Shown: in pieces, positions 1-6,914 of the stretch
Layout of the letters: every line of letters starts with the position of its first letter
Position numbering within the stretch: the first letter of the stretch is position 1
From: a bacterium
GTDB lineage: Bacteria; Actinomycetota; Acidimicrobiia; Acidimicrobiales; CATQHL01
Assembly (NCBI GenBank): GCA_026713745.1
Contig: JAPONU010000363.1
Span: 1 to 18,068 of the forward strand
DNA: 18,068 nt
Direction: 5' to 3'
Translations under genes and position numbers: made by a program
Notes under the pieces: generated by a model
The model's database searches: none
Told to the model about the DNA's origin: nothing
Seen by the model: the letters and a program-made list of their open reading frames with translations, nothing else

Positions 1-1074
1 GCTGCAGGAGGCGCCGCTGAGGTTCCAGGGGCCGGGCCGGCAGCGGTAACGCAGCGTGCCGTAGCGGGTCACCGTCTCGGTGACGGTGCGCGAACAGGTG
101 CTGCCGCTGCGGGACCAGGACGCCTTGCAGCGGTACTTCAGAGTCCCGGTGCGGGTCACGGTGTCGGTGACGGTGCGCGAACAGGTGCTACCGCTGCGGG
201 ACCAGCCCGACGAGCACCGGTACACCAACCTCCCGTAACGGGTCACCCGCCGGCTGCACTCCGAACCCGACAACGTCCAACCCGACGGGCACGAATAACC
301 CACCGGCATCGTCCCGACATAAACCAGCGTCGCCGGCTTCGTCTCAGTGACCGAATAGCGACACGCCGTCGGCACGCCCCGCGGCGAACACACCCGCACC
401 GCCGGACGGGTCTCGGTACGGGACACCTGCGCCGTGTACGCGCACGACGGCGGCGCGCCCCGCGGTGAGCAGTACTCGATCGCCGTCTCGGTGAACGTGG
501 TGGCCACGTATTCGGTGTAGCGACAGTCCGACCCGGCGCCCCGCGGCGAACAATACCGAATCGCCGCGACGGTCTCGGTGCGGGACACCTCCTCGCTGTA
601 ACGACAACCCGGCGGCACCCCCGACGGCCGGCAATACGCCACAGGCGCGGCGGTCTCGGTGCGCGTCGAGGCGACCGCGCAACGCCACACCCCACCCACC
701 GGCGGCCCCACATACCGCAACTCGCCCTCCCCACACGACCGCTTCTGCACCACCGCACCGTGATCCACCCGACACGACACACCACCCCGATGACCGACCC
801 GCACACCCACACCACACACCGCCTCAGGCACCGCGAACTAGGACCTCTCACAAAGAGACGACCCCGAATCGAACACGAAACCCGACCGACACACCGGCGC
901 CGCCGCCTCCGGCTGCGCCTCCTGCGCCCCCGCACCGTCATCGCCGAACGGCCACGACGGCACCACCAACCCCACCCCGAACACCAACACCAACAACCCC
1001 ACCCACACGAAACCAGGCCCACGACCCGCCCGACCGAACCGCATAGCCACCCCGCCATGCCTACCACACCCCAT
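1..1074 (-). pseudogene. Secreted Cys-rich repeat protein, 3'-partial, interrupted by in-frame TAG
   Basis: The frame opens at ATG 1072-1074 (alternative ATG 1042-1044). It encodes a basic n-region, a hydrophobic stretch (FVWVGLLVLVFGVGLVV) and an Ala-rich segment with a plausible signal-peptidase site near AGA/QE. A Cys module (CRSGFVFDSGSSLCERS) follows and then stops at TAG 838-840. The same frame is open for 279 further codons to position 1, with no second stop. That part holds at least four modules of the type TETxxxxxYCSPRGxxxxCxY, then four of the type YxCxSGWxxSGSxCSRxV. The module before the TAG resembles the latter type, so both sides look like one polypeptide. The product is probably extracytoplasmic and disulfide-bonded. 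No enzyme domain was recognised. The TAG could be a real nonsense mutation, a sequencing error, or a readthrough codon. A separate downstream GTG-started protein is possible but would lack a signal peptide. Function is unknown. Confidence 0.6.
63..206 (-). repeat. 87-bp (29-codon) tandem coding repeat
   Basis: Two nearly identical blocks at 63-119 and 150-206 are offset by exactly 87 bp, or 29 codons, in the Cys-rich reading frame. They encode WSRSGSTCSRTVT followed by xTVTRxGTLxYR. A third, more diverged unit lies just before them at about 207-300 and a fourth starts at the window edge. The period is a whole number of codons and changes are mostly tolerated in that frame, so this is protein-module duplication and not a non-coding repeat. 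Confidence 0.8.
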
Positions 1075-1119
1075 GTGGGAAACATCATCACCCTCCCCGA
1101 GTATTCGCGGTCGGGGTGA

Positions 1120-1209
1120 GGGGGGACCCGGGCCAAGGCTGGTTGGTGGCGCCCGGGCTACGACCGCATCGCCCGCGGTGAGCCCTACCCGGAGACCGCC
1201 ATCATCTGA
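1120..1209 (+). pseudogene. Possible 3' scrap of a plus-strand gene
   Basis: Between TGA 1117-1119 and TGA 1207-1209 the plus strand reads GWWRPGYDRIARGEPYPE and then TAII before the stop. Its composition and codon choice (CGC, GGC, TAC, GAC, ATC) look like genuine high-GC coding sequence. There is no start codon with a ribosome-binding site and no longer open frame upstream, so it would be the tail of a gene lost by deletion or rearrangement. The parent family was not recognised. Chance is a real alternative at this length. Confidence 0.22.
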
Positions 1210-1236
1210 GCCGGCGCCCGTCCGGACCCAGGCGCG

Positions 1237-2016
1237 CTAACGGGGGGCTCGCTGCTCGCCCAACCAGTCGAGAATCGCACGCACCAACTCGTCGGAATGC
1301 GGCCGGTCGCTGAAGAGATGATCGGCACCTGCGACGGTGTGCAGGGTGGCCGAACCGGCAGCCGCCAGCGCCTCGGTCTGCCGGCGCCCGACGACGCTGT
1401 CAGCTCCCGCCTGGACCACCAGCAGCGGCCGTTCCAGTTGGGCGGCCGCCGCGCTGACGTCGTGGCGATGCAGGTCGTCGAGGAAGTCCCGACCGATTCG
1501 CACCGGCCTCGGCCCGATCACCACCTCGCCGGCTCCCTGCTCGCGGATCCGCCGCAACGAGTCCGCACCGAAGAGGTGCTCCACGTGTGCCGCCGAGGCC
1601 GGTGAGGCCACGGCCACCACGGCACTCACGGTGTGCAGGCGTGAGGCGGCCAGAATCGCGGCCGCCCCACCGAGGCTGTGACCGACCAGTACGCACGGTC
1701 CGGCCCCGCGGCGGATGAGCGCCACCGCGGCCTGCGTCAGATCGCGCACGTTCGTCGCGACCGTCGTCTCGGCCAGTTCGCCTCCGCTCTCGCCGAGCCC
1801 GGTGAAGTCGAAGGCCAGAGTCAGGTAGCCGCCGCCGGCAAGTCCCCGGGCGATCCGAGTCGTGGTGAACAGATCCTTCGAGCAGGTGAAGCAGTGCGCC
1901 AGCAGCGCCGCCCCCACCACCTCGCTGCCGGCGCTGGGGTGGTACAGCGTGCCGGCGAGCCTCGCGCCGGCACTCCCCGTGAACTCGAGTGGCTCCACAG
2001 CCGGTTGAGCAGGCAC
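1237..2016 (-). CDS. Alpha/beta hydrolase (serine hydrolase)
   Basis: This 259-residue protein starts at GTG (2014-2016). It has a full alpha/beta-hydrolase layout: HCFTCSKDLF (41-50) in the oxyanion region, FDFTGLGESGG (69-79), the nucleophile elbow GHSLGG with Ser114, an acid candidate Asp206 in QAGADSVVG, and His233 in AGADHLFS. HCFTCxKD plus FDFTGLGxSxG resembles the hydrolase half of bifunctional hydrolase/OsmC proteins, but no OsmC domain follows here. The product is probably a cytoplasmic esterase, lactonase or acyl hydrolase; the substrate cannot be read from sequence. It lies 9 nt after the stop codon of the SAHH-like gene and is almost certainly co-transcribed with it. The ribosome-binding site is weak, so translational coupling is likely. 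Confidence 0.88.
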   Translation of the reverse strand: MPAQPAVEPLEFTGSAGARLAGTLYHPSAGSEVVGAALLAHCFTCSKDLFTTTRIARGLAGGGYLTLAFDFTGLGESGGELAETTVATNVRDLTQAAVALIRRGAGPCVLVGHSLGGAAAILAASRLHTVSAVVAVASPASAAHVEHLFGADSLRRIREQGAGEVVIGPRPVRIGRDFLDDLHRHDVSAAAAQLERPLLVVQAGADSVVGRRQTEALAAAGSATLHTVAGADHLFSDRPHSDELVRAILDWLGEQRAPR

Positions 2017-2024
2017 CGGCGGTC

Positions 2025-3185
2025 TCAGACGGGATTGCCCATCTGCCGGGTGAACTCCCGGGCGAGCGCGCGGTTGATGTCGTCGGGCACGGGCTGTGCG
2101 CCGCGGGGAAGCAACCCATGAGCCAGCGCCACGCGTTCCAACGACCGCGCCTGCATGGCGAACCCCATGTCCATGGACTCGATGGTGTTGCCCTTGGGCC
2201 GGCTGCCGGCGAGGTTGAACATCCTTCCGTCCGCGATCAGGTCGACAGTCCTGCCGTCAGTGAGGACGTGACGGGCCAGCACATCGCCCAGAGGTATCCG
2301 CTCGGTGGTCTGCGCGTGGAGTGCGGGAACGTCGATCTCCCTGTCGAAGTGGCCGGTGTTCGCCAGCAGGATGCCGTCGGGTACCAACTCGAGTTCTCGG
2401 GCGCCGATCACCCCATCGACACCCGTGGCGGTGATGGCGACATCCGCATCGACGATCAGGGTGGCCACGTCGGAGACCCGGAAGCCGTCGAGTGCCGCTT
2501 CGAGCGCCTTGATCTCGTCGATCTCGGCGACGGTCACCTCGGCCCCGTTGGCCCTCATGTAGTGCGCGATCCCCCGCCCGCACCAGCCGTAGCCGACGAT
2601 CATGAACCGCTTGCCCTGCGGCATGAGGTTGGTGATCCGGCAGAACGACTCGTAGGTGGACTGGCCCACCGCGTGCTTGTTCTCGACAAGCGCCTTGAGC
2701 GGGGAGTCGTTGATCACGATGACGGGGAAGCTCACATGTGGCGCCAGTTCCCCGACCAGGAGGTTGTATCCCGACGTCGTCTCCTCGGTGCCACCCAGGA
2801 CCTCGGAGCCGCGATCGATCGCCCGGCGTACCAGGTCAGCACCGTTGTCCAGCAGGATGTCGGGGTCCGAGTCGAGAACCCCCTCCACGTGCGCGAGGTG
2901 CCGCTCGAGGGAGTCCGACTTGCTGCCACGGGCGTCGATGCCCTCGGTGTTGAGGTAGGCGACCACGTCGTCCTGCGAGGTGCCGTAGTTGCCCGTGGCG
3001 ACGATGTCGGCGCCCCCGGCCTTGAGGGCCAGCAGCAGGGTCGCGGTCTTCACCTCCAGATGCAGCGACACCCCGATGCGCCGCCCGGCGAACGGCCGCG
3101 TGGTCTCGAACTCGGCGGCGATCCGCCCGAGCAGCGCCATGTTCGAGGAGGTCCAGAGCATCCGTCGCGCCGTTTCGTCGGCCAT
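2025..3185 (-). CDS. Divergent S-adenosylhomocysteine hydrolase-like protein
   Basis: The start is ATG 3183-3185, preceded by AGGAGG (3194-3199) at 8 nt, giving 386 residues. A longer upstream frame exists but is composition-shifted. SAHH family marks in order: HLEVKT (His42), GNYGTSQDDV (66-75), DNGADL (113-118), EETTSG (134-139), NDSPLK with Lys164, the Rossmann loop GYGWCGRG (198-205), and NTGHFDREID (277-285). Compared with canonical enzymes such as human AHCY, DDGGDL reads DNGADL, the KSKFDN region reads KALVEN (Asp to Glu), the following Cys is Val, and the C-terminal KxDHYRY tail that contacts NAD of the neighbouring subunit is absent. NAD binding looks retained. It may hydrolyse SAH formed by a methyltransferase, act on a related nucleoside, or oxidise another substrate. 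It is probably cytoplasmic and is first in a two-gene minus-strand operon diverging from the P450 gene. Confidence 0.85.
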   Translation of the reverse strand: MADETARRMLWTSSNMALLGRIAAEFETTRPFAGRRIGVSLHLEVKTATLLLALKAGGADIVATGNYGTSQDDVVAYLNTEGIDARGSKSDSLERHLAHVEGVLDSDPDILLDNGADLVRRAIDRGSEVLGGTEETTSGYNLLVGELAPHVSFPVIVINDSPLKALVENKHAVGQSTYESFCRITNLMPQGKRFMIVGYGWCGRGIAHYMRANGAEVTVAEIDEIKALEAALDGFRVSDVATLIVDADVAITATGVDGVIGARELELVPDGILLANTGHFDREIDVPALHAQTTERIPLGDVLARHVLTDGRTVDLIADGRMFNLAGSRPKGNTIESMDMGFAMQARSLERVALAHGLLPRGAQPVPDDINRALAREFTRQMGNPV

Positions 3186-3474
3186 GGGGTGGCCCTCCTG
3201 ATCCAGTCTCGCATGCGGTCCTACCGGCGTGCGTCGGCGGGCTCCGGATGCCGTCGGGCGGACACGTTGCACGATAACCGACCCGCCGGGAAGCACCGGG
3301 ACCTCCTAGACGAGCCGGAACCAGCCACCGAACGACCCGCCGATGCACGACTGCCGACCTGCCGGGAAGCACCGGGGTGTACCGTCGCGCTGCAGCGTCG
3401 GCGGGTGTGTCGGCCGACCGTGAAGCGGGCCGCTGCGGAAGACGAGAAGGAGAGCCTGCACGAGAGGAGTTGCG
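3186..3474. promoter_or_regulatory. Divergent intergenic control region
   Basis: These 289 bp separate the SAHH-like gene (minus) from the GPP34-P450 gene (plus), so both promoters should lie here. No gene was seen in it. It contains the spaced direct repeat listed separately. On the minus strand a TATCGT hexamer (3271-3276) could be a -10 element, which would place the first repeat copy over the -35 position; this is a weak guess. The plus-strand end carries GAGAGGAG (3462-3469), a good ribosome-binding site 5 nt before GTG 3475. Confidence 0.45.
3278..3376. repeat. Spaced 23-bp direct repeat (operator candidate)
   Basis: Copies at 3278-3300 and 3354-3376 share CCGACC, one mismatched base (C or T), and then GCCGGGAAGCACCGGG. 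They are 76 bp apart start to start. A partial match, CGACCCGCCG, lies between them near 3334. Two near-perfect copies between divergent genes suggest a regulator-binding site, though a small local duplication would look the same. Confidence 0.5.
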
Positions 3475-5466
3475 GTGCTGCGAATCGTTGAGGAGATCCT
3501 GGTTCTCCTCATCGACGGCGAGAGAGGCGACATCCGGGCCTCCTTCTCGCCGCACTCGCGGAACCTCGCCCTGTCCGGTGCGGTGCTGATGGATCTGGCA
3601 CTCGAGAACCGCGTAGACACCGACCTCGAGACGCTCGTCCTCCTTGACCCGACGCCGCTGACCGACGAACTGTTGGATCCGACCCTGTCGGCCATCGCGC
3701 AGGACAGCGGCACGCACAGCACCGCCTACTGGATCGAACGCACGGCCGAACGGGGCGACGAGCTGCGTGAGGCGACGATCCGCCGGCTCATCGGTCGCGG
3801 CATTCTCGAGGCCGAGAGCAACGGTCTCGTGTTTCTGTCGCGCCGGGTCGCCCGCGCCCGCAGGTACCCCCCCGGCGGTCGGGGAGCGGGCACCGAGGAG
3901 GTGCAGTCCCGCATCATGCGCCGGCTGTTCAGCGACGATGTACCCGACCCGCGCGACATCGTCATTATCAGCCTGGCGGCCGCCTGCGGCGTCTTCGAAC
4001 GGATCCTCTCCCGGGAGGAGTGGGCCGATGTTCAGGAGCGGATCGACCTGATCTCCCGTATGGAGTTGATCGGCCGGACGGTGGCCGCGGCCGTGAGACA
4101 CATCGAGCCGCCCGCCGCCACGTCCCCGGTCGCGCGCCCGTACGAGGAGATTCCCCGGGTGGCGAGGCTGCCAATGGTCGGCAACGCCTTCGCGATGGCG
4201 AGGGATCTCTACGGCCTGCTCCTGAAGGAGTATCAGCGGCACGGACCGATATTCCGGGTGCAGGCCCTCAACCGCCATTACATCGCTCTCGTGGGCCCCG
4301 AGGCGACCGCGTTCCTCAACAGGGAAGGGCAGGCACTGCTGCGCTCGTTCGAGGAGTACGGCATTGTCCGCGAGGCTCTCGAATGTGTCCATGTCATGCC
4401 CGGGATGGATGGCCCGGAGCACATCCGCATGCGCAAGGCGATGGCGACGGGCTACTCGCGCCACTACCTCCAGGGGCGCCACAACGACATAGTCGACATC
4501 GCTCGTGGAGCCATTGCGGAGTGGCCACAGGGAAGGACCATTGCCCCGGTCCCGGCATTCCAACGCATCGTTACCGAACAACTCGGTGTGCTGATGACCG
4601 GTGTATCACCGGGTGAGTATCTTGACTCCCTGCAACACTATCTGAAGACTCTAATGCTAATCCTGCAACGCAACGGTAAGTGGAGCGTTGCGCGCCTCGG
4701 GCCGAGATTCCGGCGCGCCGAGAAGCAGACCATCGAACTGTACAGCCGGGTTCTGGAAGCCCACGAGACCAAGGATCCGGGGAACATTGGAAGCGCGGAC
4801 TTTATCGACTCTCTACTGGACCTGCACCGCAACGACCCGATGCTGGTCCCGGAAACAGATCTTCGCTTCATGATTCTTGGGCCCTACCTTGCCGGTATCG
4901 ACACGGCCGCGGTGGTGTGTTCATTCATGCTCCATGTTCTGCTGAGCGACCCCGAACTTCTCGAACAGATGCGTTCCGAGGTTGATTCCGTGTTCGGAGG
5001 CGAGCCCGTCACAGCCGAGTCGCTCCGGAAACTCACCGTCACACGGCAAGTCCTCCACGAGACGCAACGCAGGTATCCGATCGTTCCCGCACTCGTGCGG
5101 AGCGTGTCCAACTCGTTCGAATTCGGCGGGTACACCGTGCCGGCCGGCAAGAAGGTACTCGTGGGGTTCACGGTGGCGCACAACCTCCCCGAACTGTTTC
5201 CCGAGCCCGAGAAGTTCGACATCGAGCGCTTCGGGGAGGGTCGGGCGGAGCATCGCCAAGCGGGCGCATACGCACCCTTCGGGTTCGGCAGTCATCGCTG
5301 CCTCGGCAGCGGCATCGCCGAGGCCCAGATCGCCCTGACGATGGCAACGGTCGTGCGTGAGACCCAACTCGTGCTCACGAGACCGCGGCGGCCGCTCAGA
5401 ACGCGGCAGGTGTCCACGATCCGGCCGGTGTTCACGTTCAGGCTCGCAGCCCGGCGCGCGAGGTGA
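3475..5466 (+). CDS. GPP34 domain-cytochrome P450 fusion protein
   Basis: This is a continuous 663-residue frame from GTG 3475. Residues about 1-205 match the GPP34 (Golgi phosphoprotein 3/Vps74) fold: an EEILVLLID start, LALSGAVLMDLAL (31-43), VLLDPTPLTDELLD (55-68), RRLIGRGILE (103-112), a basic segment at 123-131 (RRVARARRY) and a helical end near 160-205. After a short linker, residues about 225-655 form a complete P450: HxxxR in helix C (His316-Arg320), I-helix AGIDT (473-477), ExxR (Glu529, Arg532) and the haem loop FGFGSHRCLG with Cys609. No transmembrane segment is evident. In eukaryotes GPP34 proteins bind PI4P-containing membranes, so here the domain may dock the oxygenase to a lipid surface; that is inference. 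Electron partners are not encoded nearby. Parts of 4480-4900 use CTA, ATA and other AT-ending codons more than the neighbours. The domain calls are strong; the substrate is unknown. Confidence 0.9.
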   Translation: MLRIVEEILVLLIDGERGDIRASFSPHSRNLALSGAVLMDLALENRVDTDLETLVLLDPTPLTDELLDPTLSAIAQDSGTHSTAYWIERTAERGDELREATIRRLIGRGILEAESNGLVFLSRRVARARRYPPGGRGAGTEEVQSRIMRRLFSDDVPDPRDIVIISLAAACGVFERILSREEWADVQERIDLISRMELIGRTVAAAVRHIEPPAATSPVARPYEEIPRVARLPMVGNAFAMARDLYGLLLKEYQRHGPIFRVQALNRHYIALVGPEATAFLNREGQALLRSFEEYGIVREALECVHVMPGMDGPEHIRMRKAMATGYSRHYLQGRHNDIVDIARGAIAEWPQGRTIAPVPAFQRIVTEQLGVLMTGVSPGEYLDSLQHYLKTLMLILQRNGKWSVARLGPRFRRAEKQTIELYSRVLEAHETKDPGNIGSADFIDSLLDLHRNDPMLVPETDLRFMILGPYLAGIDTAAVVCSFMLHVLLSDPELLEQMRSEVDSVFGGEPVTAESLRKLTVTRQVLHETQRRYPIVPALVRSVSNSFEFGGYTVPAGKKVLVGFTVAHNLPELFPEPEKFDIERFGEGRAEHRQAGAYAPFGFGSHRCLGSGIAEAQIALTMATVVRETQLVLTRPRRPLRTRQVSTIRPVFTFRLAARRAR

Positions 5467-5612
5467 GCCGTCAAGGGGGGTCGGAGTCCAGCCGTGGTCG
5501 CCCATCGGACCGCCCCGGGGCGACGGGCGCCGCCGTACGGCGATCACGCCGGGCCGCTTCCGGCGCCATCGGACCGAACCCCCGCCTGCCCCGCTGAACG
5601 CGGAGAGTCGGT

Positions 5613-6914
5613 ATGGCTGATCGGCCGCCGCTGTGCGACGGTGCCGCCACGGTCACCGCCGGTTGGATGAATCTGGCCCTGATAGCGGGCGGGGTGTTCG
5701 ATTCGCCGGCGATAGCCGATGTCTCCGTCGAGAACCTCGGGGCCGCGAGCAACGCGGCCGGCACGCTGCTGCGTTGTCATCTCGTCGGGAGCGACGGATC
5801 GGCGCCGGCCCCGGAGAGCGTCATCGTCAAACTCCCCGCCTCGAGCCGGGTGCCGGTGCGGGTCACCAAGTGGCTGTCGCTCCACAAGCGCGAGTACCGC
5901 TACTACCGCGACATCGCCCCGCACACCGAACTGCGGTCGCCCGCTCTGCTGTACGGCGACTTCGACGAGCGGACGCATCGCTACGTCCTCGTTCTGGAGG
6001 ATCTGGGCCACCTGGAATGCCCCTCGCAGGTCACCGGCGTCGACGCCGGGCGGGCGATGTCGGCCGTGCGGGCGATTGCGCGGCTCCACGGGCGGTTCTG
6101 GGGAAAGACCGACCGGGCGCCCACCTCCGGGAGCTACGCCGTCCACGGCACCACCGCCGGGCGAGTCCTCCACAGCGCCTACGCGCTGGCCCTGCCCCGT
6201 GCTCTGGACCTCTTCGACGACCACTTCACCGCCCGAACGCGCCGGCTGGCCGAGTCGCTTGCGCCGCTGGTGGCGAGGCACATGGCAGCGACCGATGCGG
6301 GCCCGCGGACGTTCATTCACGGCGACTACCGGAGCGAGAACATGTTCTTCGGTCCGGCCGGCTCGGGCGAGTTCGCCGCGATCGACTGGCAGGCGAGCGG
6401 GATCGGCAGCGGCCTCTACGACCTGGCGTACTTCATGGGGGGCAGTGTCCTCGACGAGGACCGCCGGCGGATCGAGGCCGCGGCGCTCGGGGAGTACCAC
6501 GACATCGTTCGCGGTCTGGGCGTCACGGATCTGACACTCGCCGATTGCCGGCGTTCCTACCGGCGGCACATGCTCGACACCCTCGTCGTTCATGTTCTCG
6601 GATGCCGCTTCCTGCGACTCTCCGACGAGGACACCCGCGAGTTGATGTCAGGAGTGATGCAACGGGTCCTCGTGGCGGTCGAGGATCTCGATGCCGGCGA
6701 GTTCCTGCCCGACCGTGGCCGGTCCGTGCGCATCGGAGCGATCCTCTCCACCCTGCCGCTGCGAGCCCACAGGCTCATGCGGCTCGCGCGCCGCCCCGGC
6801 GGGCCGTCAGCCCGGCGCGCCCCGCGAGGGCCGCAGGGACAGGGCGGCAACGACGGAGAGGCCGACGAGGGCCGCACAGACGGCGAGCACGATGCTGATC
6901 GAGCGCCCCAGTGA
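5613..6914 (+). CDS. APH/EcKL-like small-molecule phosphotransferase
   Basis: ATG 5613 follows GGAGAG (5602-5607) at 5 nt; the product is 433 residues. It has a protein-kinase-like phosphotransferase layout: a Lys candidate in VIVKLP (Lys73), KREYRYYRD with Glu94, the hinge-like VLVLEDLG (125-132), the Brenner-type catalytic loop HGDYRSEN (His236, Asp238, Asn243) and the metal-binding AIDWQ (Asp258). This is the aminoglycoside/choline kinase and ecdysteroid-kinase-like superfamily, which phosphorylates hydroxyl groups of small molecules. It could act on an alcohol made by the upstream P450, as activation or self-protection; that is inferred from adjacency (146 bp downstream, same strand). The last 35-40 residues are low-complexity, polar and basic, and overlap the converging MFS gene antisense, so this tail is probably dispensable. 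Substrate identity is not determinable. Confidence 0.85.
   Translation: MADRPPLCDGAATVTAGWMNLALIAGGVFDSPAIADVSVENLGAASNAAGTLLRCHLVGSDGSAPAPESVIVKLPASSRVPVRVTKWLSLHKREYRYYRDIAPHTELRSPALLYGDFDERTHRYVLVLEDLGHLECPSQVTGVDAGRAMSAVRAIARLHGRFWGKTDRAPTSGSYAVHGTTAGRVLHSAYALALPRALDLFDDHFTARTRRLAESLAPLVARHMAATDAGPRTFIHGDYRSENMFFGPAGSGEFAAIDWQASGIGSGLYDLAYFMGGSVLDEDRRRIEAAALGEYHDIVRGLGVTDLTLADCRRSYRRHMLDTLVVHVLGCRFLRLSDEDTRELMSGVMQRVLVAVEDLDAGEFLPDRGRSVRIGAILSTLPLRAHRLMRLARRPGGPSARRAPRGPQGQGGNDGEADEGRTDGEHDADRAPQ

Noticed and set aside
1..240. CRISPR-like spaced repeats
   Set aside because: The period is exactly 29 codons and the sequence between copies is itself repeat-related coding sequence.
243..1136. 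297-codon minus-strand frame over the left edge, with a good GGGGAGGG upstream of an internal ATG
   Set aside because: It is Arg/Cys/Trp-rich without domain-like features, while the neighbouring frame shows a signal peptide and regular Cys modules.
1989..3491. 500-codon plus-strand open frame opposite the SAHH-like gene
   Set aside because: His/Asp/Gly/Arg-rich antisense shadow typical of high-GC genes; the minus-strand protein has clear family motifs.
2836..4581. 581-codon minus-strand frame across the intergenic region and the P450 gene
   Set aside because: No recognisable domain, and it lies antisense to strong GPP34 and P450 motifs.
5500..5530. Possible terminator between the P450 and kinase genes (CGCCCCGGGGCG)
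   Set aside because: A self-complementary GC run with no loop and no T-tract; common by chance at this base composition.
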